Source: CG2-30-36-16 sp964372115 | Lineage (GTDB): Bacteria > Bacteroidota > Ignavibacteria > Ignavibacteriales > Ignavibacteriaceae | Assembly: GCA_964372115.1 (NCBI GenBank) | Contig: CAYJPN010000007.1 | Span: 115,345-179,344 of the forward strand | DNA length: 64,000 nt | Direction: 5' to 3' | In this document: in pieces, positions 27,306 to 35,873 of the stretch | Numbering within the stretch: the first letter of the stretch is position 1 | Layout: the number at the start of each line of letters is the position of its first letter | Made by a program: the position numbers and the translations under genes | Notes under the pieces: generated by a model | Databases searched by the model: none | Told to the model about the DNA's origin: nothing | What the model saw: only the letters and a program-made list of their open reading frames with translations

Positions 27306-27473
27306 ATGATTATGAAACGAATATTAATTTTATGTACGGGTAATTCATGCCGCAGCCAGATAGTTGAAGGATTTCTCAAATCATTCGATAGTAATCTTGA
27401 AGTATTTTCCGCAGGGACGAACTCTGCCGTAAAAGTGAGTACTAAGGTAAAGGTTCAGCCTCAAACGGAGTAA
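27306..27473 (+). pseudogene. arsC: Truncated arsenate reductase (LMW phosphatase fold)
   Basis: 55 codons from ATG 27306 (or 27312). The start KRILILCTGNSCRSQIVEGFLK carries the CX5R phosphate loop of thioredoxin-coupled ArsC (catalytic Cys in CTGNSCR), and VFSAGTNSAVKV is also typical. The frame then ends in QPQTE-stop, so about the last 80 residues, including the resolving cysteines and the general-acid Asp, are absent. The last dozen residues look unrelated. It is a gene remnant of the ars operon; arsenate reduction must come from elsewhere, if present. After it, 27474-27528 is spacer. Confidence 0.8.
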
Positions 27474-27528
27474 AATAAATTTAATGAATTGGGTTGTAAA
27501 AGCTTAAAGATATTTTGTTAGAGAGGTG

Positions 27529-28584
27529 TCAAAACTTTTTTGAAAGTTTTTTATCCCAGATTAGTACAATGGCAGAAACAACAACGAGAATTATTACAAA
27601 CGGTAAAACTAAATTTAATATGCTCATCGATCGGTAAACAGCGGTAGCTATATTTCCGATTAAAAGCCACTGCGCCACATAAAAAGCTGTTACGTTTTTT
27701 CCCACCCATTTTGTATAAATGACAAAAACATTTTTTCCGCTATATTCTTCCAGTTTATTTATTACAATGGAAAACCAGGCAAGAAATCCTATTATCCACA
27801 AAACAAATAAAAAGTTGTGATTGTAATAACCATAAAGGTCGTGGGAAATATTCGCTGCATAGCTGAAGGTTGTAATCATAAACAAAAAACCGATAGCTAA
27901 CAGAGAATTTATCACGGTGTCGTTCAAAAGTTTTTTGCCAAATTTTTGTTGAAAAAAATAAAATGCGGCACCGAGAGCCGGGTAAGCAAACCAGGGGAAC
28001 AGCGGAAAGTAAGACCATTCGATTCTTCCCCACAAAAATGACTGAACATAAGCAGCCGGCATGTTTATGTTTGAATATATATCCGGCAAATAATTAGGAA
28101 CCAACCCGGCTGCCAATCCAGTGAAAAAGTAGAGGTAAAACTTATCAGTAAAAATTTTCTTAAGTATGGCTAAAAGAATAACACTTAATCCGGCAAGCGG
28201 AAGGATATCGGCGCCAAAAATATAATGGTAAGGATTTAAGTTATATTCGCCGGATAATATTTTAATTAGCAAATGGAGATTTAAACCAATGTTGAGTAAT
28301 ATTCCCCCGAAAAATAGAAGTACACCTCTTGTTAAATGTTGAGATAGATTTTTTTTACTCCGTGCAAAATAAAATCCCATAACTGACATAAACAGCGGTG
28401 CGGCTGGAGGTCCCCCGAGAAACAACGAAATTTTCCCTATCGTTGAATCGTAAACCTGGGGGATCGCAAACAACTCCATTATATGAACCTGCACCATAAA
28501 TAAAACCGCAATCCCCTTTAGCAGGTCAGCCGTTTGTTCGCGTGCCGGATCGAAAAAAATATTTTTAATTTTATTGTTCAACAT
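27529..28584 (-). CDS. Multi-pass membrane acyltransferase (HGSNAT/DUF1624-like)
   Basis: 351 residues with about ten membrane spans. The N-terminus PAREQTADLLKGIAVLFMVQVHIMEL matches the acyltransferase family in which an Arg/Lys-Gly pair and a histidine in the first helix (here HIME) take part in transferring acyl groups across the membrane. GGPPAAPLFMSVMGFYFAR is the second family block. Last gene of a seven-gene operon, 6 bp after the barrel gene; it may acylate the exported product. The substrate is unknown and the family assignment is from motif recall only. Confidence 0.7.
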   Translation of the reverse strand: MLNNKIKNIFFDPAREQTADLLKGIAVLFMVQVHIMELFAIPQVYDSTIGKISLFLGGPPAAPLFMSVMGFYFARSKKNLSQHLTRGVLLFFGGILLNIGLNLHLLIKILSGEYNLNPYHYIFGADILPLAGLSVILLAILKKIFTDKFYLYFFTGLAAGLVPNYLPDIYSNINMPAAYVQSFLWGRIEWSYFPLFPWFAYPALGAAFYFFQQKFGKKLLNDTVINSLLAIGFLFMITTFSYAANISHDLYGYYNHNFLFVLWIIGFLAWFSIVINKLEEYSGKNVFVIYTKWVGKNVTAFYVAQWLLIGNIATAVYRSMSILNLVLPFVIILVVVSAIVLIWDKKLSKKF

Positions 28585-28590
28585 CTTCTA

Positions 28591-29406
28591 TTACAAAAAC
28601 AGGTTTGCTTTTACTCCGAGTGTAAAATAATCAATGGAGAAGAGTGAAAATTTTGTATGCTGATAGGCAGCGGTTATCTTCCATGTGTATGAAGGGAAAT
28701 ACTCCGCCTGAACAAAATATTGATACTTCTGAATATTCGGCTGATTGTAAGTAGTCAGCAAATCGGAATCAAAATAAAAAGTTCGTTTACCCGCAAAACC
28801 GCCGACCTTCAGCAGTAATCGGTCATCTGCGAGATAATGAATTTTGGCAGCAACAGAATATAGATTATTCCCCTCATGGTCTCTTGTATAATTCGGTTTA
28901 ATAGATACGAATAAGGGGTAACTTATAATTTTTTCAAACCGTAAAGTTAACTGCCGTATCACTTTATTTGTTACACCAAAATTATATTGATAGGTAAACG
29001 CCGAACCGAAATAAAACGAATTATAATAATAAGAAGCATCAACATTATAAAGGTTAGTATATTCGGTATACTCCGATGTGAATGGCTTATTATCAAACTC
29101 GCCCCGGTAATGCGCGTAATGATATTTTAGAGCGATTGGGAAAAAATCGTGAAATCCACCGACAAGAAATGTTTGCTGTTTATATTTCCACGTTGGGTTA
29201 TCCATATTGAGCAGATCGTAGTGGTTTATTAAATAAAATGAACCTAAAACATTCCATGTATTATAAAATGATACTGAGTTCGTGTTTGTTGTATCGCTAT
29301 AACTACCATAGGTGTAATACACAGAAGGACTGACGTATGTTGAATCAGCAAAACTTAACCCGGCACAAAATATAAAAAGAATAATAACGAAAATTTGTTT
29401 CTTCAT
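28591..29406 (-). CDS. Outer-membrane beta-barrel protein (YaiO-like)
   Basis: 271 residues with a signal peptide (1-20, CAGLSFAD). The rest is alternating amphipathic strands rich in Tyr/Phe (SPSVYYTYGSYSD, YHYAHYRGEF), ending LGVKANLFL with a terminal hydrophobic residue as in outer-membrane barrels. YaiO proteins combine a TPR part and such a barrel; here the TPR part is the separate gene just upstream. Its ATG overlaps the upstream TAA stop (TAATG), so translation is coupled. Confidence 0.72.
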   Translation of the reverse strand: MKKQIFVIILFIFCAGLSFADSTYVSPSVYYTYGSYSDTTNTNSVSFYNTWNVLGSFYLINHYDLLNMDNPTWKYKQQTFLVGGFHDFFPIALKYHYAHYRGEFDNKPFTSEYTEYTNLYNVDASYYYNSFYFGSAFTYQYNFGVTNKVIRQLTLRFEKIISYPLFVSIKPNYTRDHEGNNLYSVAAKIHYLADDRLLLKVGGFAGKRTFYFDSDLLTTYNQPNIQKYQYFVQAEYFPSYTWKITAAYQHTKFSLFSIDYFTLGVKANLFL

Positions 29407-30041
29407 TATTTAACCAACTTTAACCCTGCTATTGCGAGAGTATCATTCGGACTAAGCATTAAAGCTTTTGTAAGGAGTTCTTTTGCTTTCGAGTTGTTGC
29501 CGATATAATAGTACGTATAACCGAGAGAAAGATTCGGCTCATATTCTCCGGGGTAAAGTTTATAAACTTTTTCGAGATATGTTTTGGCGTTCTGAAACTC
29601 ACTGTTATTTAAATAAATTTGTCCCAATCTTAAGTTTGCGGTGTAATTATTACCATCGAGTTTCAGTATTTCCAAATAGACTTTTTTTACATTGTCCCAA
29701 TCATTTAACGCTGCAAGCGGATAAACGAGACCAAGTTTTGCTTCAACCGCGGATGTATTTATTTTTTCAGCGGTGGAGTAATATTTTTTTGAATTTGAAT
29801 AATCCTTTTTTGAATAATAAAGCCAGCCGAGCCGAAGATTAAAAAGGTAGTTAGTTTTGTTATCGTCATATACTTTTAAAAGCTCATCAATAGCTGCTTT
29901 ATAGTCACCGTTTTTTTCTTTATTGATTGAACTGTTAAACGCTTTTACGTTTGTTTGCGAGTCTTGCGACATCATAGTTGTGGCAAAAAATAACAGGATA
30001 GCCGCAATTGCCGTAAAACTTATTAAATAGTAATTTTTCAT
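29406..30041 (-). CDS. TPR protein, exported
   Basis: 211 residues. An N-terminal hydrophobic segment (about 7-25) is followed by about five tetratricopeptide repeats (YLFNLRLGWLYYSKKDYSNSKKYY; LRLGQIYLNNSEFQNAKTYLEKVY; LSLGYTYYYIGNNSKAKELLTKAL). Likely a periplasmic or membrane-anchored scaffold for the barrel encoded next. The gene begins immediately after the stop of the transporter-peptidase fusion, with TGAGG in that gene's end as ribosome site. Confidence 0.8.
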   Translation of the reverse strand: MKNYYLISFTAIAAILLFFATTMMSQDSQTNVKAFNSSINKEKNGDYKAAIDELLKVYDDNKTNYLFNLRLGWLYYSKKDYSNSKKYYSTAEKINTSAVEAKLGLVYPLAALNDWDNVKKVYLEILKLDGNNYTANLRLGQIYLNNSEFQNAKTYLEKVYKLYPGEYEPNLSLGYTYYYIGNNSKAKELLTKALMLSPNDTLAIAGLKLVK

Positions 30042-32183
30042 TTATTTTTCCTCATTTATTAATTTCTTTGTACTAAAAATTTTCTGATTGTTTTCATAAA
30101 ACTCAAATCCTTCAATTCCGTTATCCGGGTCAATTATTAATTGTCCGGTAAACTTTTTTGAATAGAAAGAAAAGAGACCTGAACCTTTTGCTTCAATTTC
30201 TGCTTTGATGGTATAACTTGAAATATCTTCAGGCTGTTCTGCGTATGTAAAACTTCCTTTTGCTTTCAGCATCTCACCGAAGAAAAGAAAAAATTCCGAT
30301 GCATATCTAACCCACCCCGTGGGAATATGAGCAATTGAATACTCATCACTCCAGTGGAGTTCCTGCTGATAACAAAGGGGAACACGAAGAGCCAGCAGAT
30401 AAAAATAGTAGAGAGCCGATTTTTTGCCGCCTACGTATGAAGTTAAATAAAACACCTTATCAGTCTGATAAAGTACAACAATATCACCTTCGGAAGATTC
30501 GAGGTACTTGTCGTTGTTCATATTAATTTTAACTTCCCACTCCTCAATTTTTTTCTCCCCGTCAAATTCATATTCAAACTTAAACTTTTCACCGTACCGC
30601 ATTAAAAAGGCATTGTTAAGTGCTTTATGGATTTCAATGTTTCTAACGAGCGCCCCCTCTTGCGGGTAAGCAAAAGTTTTTAACTCGAACCGGTTATTTT
30701 TACTTTCAATAAAATGTGCAAACGGAAACTCAAATGTTTTTTCGCCGAGTTTATCGCTTGTTTGAAATTGAAAATGAAGATGAGGATATTGTGAGCGACC
30801 GCTGTTGCCGCATTTACCAATAATGTCACCTTTTTTTACTTTGTCCCCCTCATTTAATTTTATTGAATCAGCTTCGAGGTGAGACATAGCGCTGAATAAA
30901 CCATGTTCGTGTTTTAGAATTATAGTGTTTCCCCAGTTTTTACGAATGTTAACATCACCTATTTTATTGTCAGGAATCGACCCGATTACTTTTACTACCT
31001 CGCCGTCTAATGCCGCCGCAACCGGAAGACTGAAGCAGAAATAATCGGTTAATAGATCGCCTTCGCTGCTGTATTGTTTCTTCTTATCATCCACGACAAC
31101 AAAATCCCAGGCATACTTCCAATCATCTTTATGCGTATGTTCGCCTTCAAATCCCTGGTTTATATACCACTCGCCAAAAAATGGAAACTCCGGGAATAAA
31201 TATTTGAATTTGTCGAACCTTGCCTTGCGCTGATTATGATAATATAGATTTTCTTCCGGCGAACCGGGATTAAAATATAGAAGCACCAGATCAGTTTGTT
31301 CTTTTCTAAATTTTAAACTGTAAATAGTAGTAAGCACTATAAAATTAAACGGGAGTACAAGCAGCGGAAGATATGTTCCGGAAAGAACCCGCGTAAAAAA
31401 ACCCGTAAATATTATTACCATAAGGGTTGAAACAACAACCAGAAAAAAACTTTTGCGCGAAGGGATAATTAAACTTCCGCCAAGTGCAAAGGCAGTTAAT
31501 ATTGAGTTAAAACTCGAAAGGATAATCAAACTGTCCTTTAAATCAGGAAGAATTAACCCGAGAAATAAGTAATTGAGAGCGAAAGCAAAAATGCTTAATG
31601 TAAAAAGCACTCTTGAAAAAATTAAAAGCGCTATTGTAATTATAATTCCCGATAATATATTCGGCTGAAATAAAATTAAAGCAAGCGATTTGAAATAATA
31701 AGATATTGCATCTGGAAGAAATGTAAAATAACCGGCATCCGTTTGATGTGAGCCGATAATATTTATAAAATTATAGTTTGATAAAAAGATTATAAAAATA
31801 TAGATGGATAAAACGAACGGAAGACTTAACCCCGGAAGATTAAAAGCAACGGCAAGATGATTTTCGAGAACCGCCGTAACAAAAAAAGTAATAACTATAA
31901 ATATCAGAATGAGAGCAAGTAAAAATAAATCTACCTGATAATAATATGCCGCTGCAGCACCAACAAGTATTCCGTTAAAACCGTAAAAACCGCTTCTAAT
32001 TTTTTCGGTATCAAACTTAAGCAGTGCGGCAATAGTGTTTGAAATAATAACTCCTAACAGCGCAAGAAGGCCGGCATGCGGCAGCAGCATTGTAGCTGCC
32101 AATGCCGCCGCACCAAACCAACGTCTGTTTGAGAAAAATATTTGAGCGTAAGAATATAAAACCGAATCGATGAAAAGCCGCAT
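30042..32183 (-). CDS. Urea-transporter-like / M23 metallopeptidase fusion
   Basis: 713 residues. The first 290 or so form a urea-transporter (UT) fold: about ten membrane spans with GFYGFNGILVGAAAAYY and LPGLSLPFVLS, the conserved UT pore motifs. Residues about 340-505 form an M23 (LytM-like) zinc peptidase: HTHKDDWKYAWDF near 350 supplies the first His and the Asp, and YPHLHFQF near 465 supplies the HxH pair. GKCGNSGRS and VKKGDIIG are also typical, so the domain looks catalytically complete. The C-terminal 200 residues are a beta-rich region of unknown type. M23 enzymes cut glycine-containing or cross-link peptides. In this operon it could process an exported peptide or open the cell wall, with the UT-like part acting as a channel for a small product; this is inference. 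Confidence 0.85.
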   Translation of the reverse strand: MRLFIDSVLYSYAQIFFSNRRWFGAAALAATMLLPHAGLLALLGVIISNTIAALLKFDTEKIRSGFYGFNGILVGAAAAYYYQVDLFLLALILIFIVITFFVTAVLENHLAVAFNLPGLSLPFVLSIYIFIIFLSNYNFINIIGSHQTDAGYFTFLPDAISYYFKSLALILFQPNILSGIIITIALLIFSRVLFTLSIFAFALNYLFLGLILPDLKDSLIILSSFNSILTAFALGGSLIIPSRKSFFLVVVSTLMVIIFTGFFTRVLSGTYLPLLVLPFNFIVLTTIYSLKFRKEQTDLVLLYFNPGSPEENLYYHNQRKARFDKFKYLFPEFPFFGEWYINQGFEGEHTHKDDWKYAWDFVVVDDKKKQYSSEGDLLTDYFCFSLPVAAALDGEVVKVIGSIPDNKIGDVNIRKNWGNTIILKHEHGLFSAMSHLEADSIKLNEGDKVKKGDIIGKCGNSGRSQYPHLHFQFQTSDKLGEKTFEFPFAHFIESKNNRFELKTFAYPQEGALVRNIEIHKALNNAFLMRYGEKFKFEYEFDGEKKIEEWEVKINMNNDKYLESSEGDIVVLYQTDKVFYLTSYVGGKKSALYYFYLLALRVPLCYQQELHWSDEYSIAHIPTGWVRYASEFFLFFGEMLKAKGSFTYAEQPEDISSYTIKAEIEAKGSGLFSFYSKKFTGQLIIDPDNGIEGFEFYENNQKIFSTKKLINEEK

Positions 32184-32192
32184 AAAGTTTTT

Positions 32193-33548
32193 TTATTTTA
32201 GTTTTAAATTTTCGGGTAAAACTTCCATTTCCAAAAGATAATCGAGATTTTCGGCTTTCCGTATAAGTTCAACCGTTCCATCTTCCATTACCATAACAAC
32301 ATTAGGACGCATATTGATGAACTGCATCCACTGAGTGTTGTCGTATGCACCCGCATAATCGATTACAACTTTATCTCCCTTTTTTAACGAAGGGAAATTA
32401 ATCGTCTCCCGAATTACATCTATATTCATACAAAGCGGACCGTAGATGGTTGTATCCTCAATATTAACACCGCTGTCCTGTGCAGGACTTATAGGGTGTT
32501 TATACCAGAAACCTGTAAAAAGAAGATTTACACCGGCATCAATAATAAGCGCACGCCTGCCGCTTGAAAGGCGTTTATTTGCAAGCACAGTTGAAATTAT
32601 ATGTCCTGTATTATCTATTAATGCTCTTCCTGTTTCGAGAATCAGAGTCGGCATTTCGTCAACTTTAAAATTCAATTCATATAAACCGGAAGATATTGCT
32701 TCGGCAAATTGTTCTAAAGACGGCACAACTTCCTCGGCTGGCAGATATTGCCCTATCAAAGTATTATGGGATGCAAACCCGCCTCCAAGATCGATATAAC
32801 TTACAACTACTTCATACTCATCCTTTAAAAAACGGGCGAGTAATGCAAGTTTTGATGCGGCTATTCTGTATGCCTCCGCCGTCATCATATAAGTACCTAT
32901 GTGAGCGTGAAGCCCAACTACTTGTAGATTCGGGTTCATCATAATTCTTTTTAATGCCTGTCCGGCTTCACCGTTTTCATAGTTAAAACCAAAACGGTCC
33001 CATTTTGGGTAAACACCAACATCCATATTTACACGTATTGCAACCTGAGCTTTTAAGTTATGCTCCTCGGTTAATTCGATAATTTCGTAAAGTTCATCAA
33101 AATGGTCTATGTGAATTTTTGCTTTTTCTTTTATTGCTTTTAACAAAGCATCGCGGCTTTTATCGGGTCCATTAAAAATTATATGCTCACCTTTTATACC
33201 GAGTTTCCTGGCTTTGTCATACTCAAACTCCGATACGACCTCTGCCCACGAGCCTTCTTTATGAAACACACTGCAAATGGCGCTTAAGTAATTTGTTTTG
33301 TAAGACCATGCAAACTGTACTTTCGGATAACGTGTTTTAAAAATTCTTAGCGCGTTACGCTGATTCAGTCTAATTTGCTTTTCAGAAAAAACATAAAGCG
33401 GGGAACCATACTTTTGCACAAGCTCATTCACTGTAACACCGTCAATCTCTGTTTTCGGTTGCGTCGTCGGGCGGCTGCCGAATTTGTTCATTAGTCCCGA
33501 ATAATGTTTGTTGATTACCGGTCGTTCATATCTTTTTTTATCAGCCAT
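32193..33548 (-). CDS. Fold-III PLP decarboxylase (DAP/ornithine decarboxylase-like)
   Basis: About 451 residues from the ATG at 33548, which is preceded by GGAG at good distance; an ATG at 33563 would overlap the ATP-grasp gene. It is alanine-racemase-fold type: the PLP lysine in FAWSYKTNYLSA, a GGG phosphate motif in DLGGGFASHN, ETGRALIDNTG, and the active-site Cys block GPLCMNIDVI followed by YAGAYDNTQW, as in diaminopimelate and related decarboxylases. Its place between an ATP-grasp ligase and an export-type gene, rather than in a lysine operon, suggests a specialised substrate (a free or ligated basic amino acid). lysA itself is possible but less likely. Confidence 0.85.
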   Translation of the reverse strand: MADKKRYERPVINKHYSGLMNKFGSRPTTQPKTEIDGVTVNELVQKYGSPLYVFSEKQIRLNQRNALRIFKTRYPKVQFAWSYKTNYLSAICSVFHKEGSWAEVVSEFEYDKARKLGIKGEHIIFNGPDKSRDALLKAIKEKAKIHIDHFDELYEIIELTEEHNLKAQVAIRVNMDVGVYPKWDRFGFNYENGEAGQALKRIMMNPNLQVVGLHAHIGTYMMTAEAYRIAASKLALLARFLKDEYEVVVSYIDLGGGFASHNTLIGQYLPAEEVVPSLEQFAEAISSGLYELNFKVDEMPTLILETGRALIDNTGHIISTVLANKRLSSGRRALIIDAGVNLLFTGFWYKHPISPAQDSGVNIEDTTIYGPLCMNIDVIRETINFPSLKKGDKVVIDYAGAYDNTQWMQFINMRPNVVMVMEDGTVELIRKAENLDYLLEMEVLPENLKLK

Positions 33549-33549
33549 A

Positions 33550-34584
33550 TTAATATTCTCCAAAGGTTGCTATTTTTTCAAATTCTTTTATTGATGTAAT
33601 TAAATCCCAGGAACTTCGGACAAAAATAGTGCCCCGAGTATACTCTGTCATCGTTTCTACTTCTTCACCCATTGCTAATTTTACTAAAGCATAGGGGAGA
33701 TTTTGTCCGGCGCTTGGCGCAAGATATACCCAGGCAGGCAGCCTTGGATTTATTTCCAGAAGATAATATTCGCCGGTTTCGGCAGACTTAATAAACTCAA
33801 GTTCCATACCGCTCCGCCAATTAATTTTTTCTATTATTTTTTGAGATATTTCCATTAAGATTGGGTCATCAATTGTAATGCCTGCCCAGCCTTTCCCTTT
33901 ATCGGTTATATAAAGTTTTCGCATAGGCACTGCTCCTACCATGTTTCCTTTGCCGTCACCGAGAGCAACAACATTAAATTCATCCCCGCGCACAAACTCT
34001 TGAAGAATTATAGGGTAACCCCATTTAACACGGAGTTTGTTAAACGCCGCCAAAGCTTCTTCAAAATTATTGGCGATGTAAGCATCATAAAAGATTCCTT
34101 TCACTGCCATCGGGTAATTAAAGTCGTTGGGTATTGAGTACATATCTTGCATCGAGTTTGCAAGAATATTTTTGGGAACTTTAATTCCATTGCTCTGACA
34201 AAAATCAAACAACTTGTCTTTTGCGCGGATGTTCAACTGATCTATCGTAGGCAGAAATGTTTTTATCCCGAGTGCCGCAAGTTTATCCTGAATTTTAGCA
34301 AAACCGTAAAGTTCCGAGTCGAGGCAGGGAATTATTAAATCTAATTTTTCCTTTTCGTGTATCTGCACAATGCGCTGGTAAAGCTGTTCGAGACCGCTTG
34401 ACGGATAGGGAATTAAATAACATTTTGTAGCAAGGTCTTCCATATATATTCCCGGTTCAAGGGAATCGTAAATGAGCCCGATAATGTTACCTTCAAAACC
34501 CACGCCTTCTTTTATACTGCGTATTACAGGAACGCCCGGGCCTGGATTATCTGTGGCATTTAAGCCTGTTATTGCTATATTCAT
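33550..34584 (-). CDS. ATP-grasp ligase (carbamoyl-phosphate-synthase/PylC-like)
   Basis: 344 residues. An N-terminal Rossmann-like part (MNIAITGLNATDNPGPGVPVIRS) precedes the ATP-grasp fold: substrate-lid VKGIFYDAYIA, ILQEFVRGDEFNVVALGD, and the Mg/ATP residues in MELEFIKSAETGEYYLLEINPRLPAW. ATP-grasp ligases join a carboxylate, via an acyl-phosphate, to an amine; relatives extend amino acids or peptides. It starts 2 bp after the PqqD-like gene and is followed without a gap by the PLP decarboxylase. Substrates are unknown. Confidence 0.87.
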   Translation of the reverse strand: MNIAITGLNATDNPGPGVPVIRSIKEGVGFEGNIIGLIYDSLEPGIYMEDLATKCYLIPYPSSGLEQLYQRIVQIHEKEKLDLIIPCLDSELYGFAKIQDKLAALGIKTFLPTIDQLNIRAKDKLFDFCQSNGIKVPKNILANSMQDMYSIPNDFNYPMAVKGIFYDAYIANNFEEALAAFNKLRVKWGYPIILQEFVRGDEFNVVALGDGKGNMVGAVPMRKLYITDKGKGWAGITIDDPILMEISQKIIEKINWRSGMELEFIKSAETGEYYLLEINPRLPAWVYLAPSAGQNLPYALVKLAMGEEVETMTEYTRGTIFVRSSWDLITSIKEFEKIATFGEY

Positions 34585-34586
34585 AA

Positions 34587-34835
34587 TTACTTTAGTATTG
34601 AGTAGTGCTTAAGTTGAGTAATAAAATCTTCCAAATCTCTTTCAGCGGTACGGGAGTCGGTGTCATATTCCTCACAAACTTTTTCTACAATTTGTTCAAC
34701 TGTAGAATTACCCTGAAGCATTTTAACTATCAGTTTTCCAATCTCGTTCAAAGTAAAGGACTCGCCGGTTGCAGCCTGGAATAAAAATCCGGAATCGCTT
34801 ATTGCAACGTTTTGGGGAATTATAAAGTTAGTCAT
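34587..34835 (-). CDS. PqqD-like peptide-binding protein (RRE fold)
   Basis: 82 residues matching the PqqD/RRE winged-helix pattern. A short strand pair comes first (VAISDSGFLFQAATGESFTLNEIGKLIVKML), then the GNSTVEQIVEKVCEEY helix, then DLEDFITQLKHYSILK at the end. Such proteins hold the leader of a precursor peptide for a modifying enzyme. It is the first gene of the operon, preceded by AAAAGGA as ribosome site and a 69 bp spacer with no room for a precursor gene. Its presence makes a peptide substrate likely, but none is seen nearby. Confidence 0.85.
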   Translation of the reverse strand: MTNFIIPQNVAISDSGFLFQAATGESFTLNEIGKLIVKMLQGNSTVEQIVEKVCEEYDTDSRTAERDLEDFITQLKHYSILK

Positions 34836-34904
34836 AAAAATCCTTTTCAGTTATTTCTTACATTCATTTGCTAGTTGACAATTAATTAGTGCTAATGGTT
34901 TAAT

Positions 34905-35747
34905 CTATTTGAGAAGCAACATTTTTTTTACGTTAAATTTTGCTTCAGAACGGAGTTCGTAAAAATAAACACCGGTTGCCTGGCGGAATCCTTTATCATT
35001 CGTGCCATCCCACTTAACAGAGTGGCTGCCGGCACTCATCGTTTCATTTATTAGAGTTCTTATCAACTCACCTTTAATATCATAAATTTTTAATGTTACA
35101 GGCTGGTTGGATTCAAGAGTAAAATTTATTTCAGTCGAAGGATTAAATGGGTTGGGGAAATTCTGTTTAAGCTCAAATTTTTCGGGTGCGGAAACATCTT
35201 CACTACTAACCAATCCGGTGCTATAAATTTCGTAACTAAAGTTTGCAAACATAGGATACTCGTATTTGGTTACAAGGCACTCAAGAGTTCCATTGTTATC
35301 CATATCCCAAACCGTGGGGTAAGTATAATAAAAGTTAGCGTCATTTTTTTCTAAAAGTGTTGCTCCGGTTGTTATATCGAAAATTTTAAAAGCCTGACGG
35401 TAATTTGTGCTTGTACCATAATAGGAAAGGATATAAAATTCCGGATGACCGTCGTTCGTTAAATCGAGACCGAGCGAATAAATTTGATAGCCTGCAAGCC
35501 TCTCCGCATCGTTAAAGGTGTAAGTGTATTCGGGTACAGTTGAATAACCCTGTTCCATAACCTGGAATTTTAGCGTATCGAGCAGATATAATCTTTTTGA
35601 CCAACCATCGGTTACTTTGTCAAAATTTGCCCAACCGGAAAGGTAATTGTAATTTAAGTTGCCGGATGACCAAACTTGCTGCCACTGTGCGTTTGACGGG
35701 GCTGCTGCTATAAGAAGAAAAATCAATACGAAAAACTTTTTAACCAT
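34905..35747 (-). CDS. Secreted protein with T9SS type A sorting domain
   Basis: 280 residues: signal peptide (1-20, ending PSNAQ), a middle of about 160 residues resembling FG-GAP/VCBS-like beta-propeller blades (LGLDLTNDGHPEFYILSYYG, VWDMDNNGTLECLV), and a C-terminal type IX sorting domain (KQNFPNPFNPSTEI to KFNVKKMLLLK). It is upstream of and on the same strand as the PqqD-like gene, 69 bp away, and could be co-transcribed. Whether it is a substrate of that operon is open. Confidence 0.85.
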   Translation of the reverse strand: MVKKFFVLIFLLIAAAPSNAQWQQVWSSGNLNYNYLSGWANFDKVTDGWSKRLYLLDTLKFQVMEQGYSTVPEYTYTFNDAERLAGYQIYSLGLDLTNDGHPEFYILSYYGTSTNYRQAFKIFDITTGATLLEKNDANFYYTYPTVWDMDNNGTLECLVTKYEYPMFANFSYEIYSTGLVSSEDVSAPEKFELKQNFPNPFNPSTEINFTLESNQPVTLKIYDIKGELIRTLINETMSAGSHSVKWDGTNDKGFRQATGVYFYELRSEAKFNVKKMLLLK

Positions 35748-35873
35748 TTTGCTGCCTTAATTTAAGATAATGAAAATTGGTTTAAAACTAATAATTTTAT
35801 ATTCTAAACCAAAGATTTTTGTTATTTTAGGTAATAAAATCTACTAATGTTAAATTAAATCAAAACTAATGCC

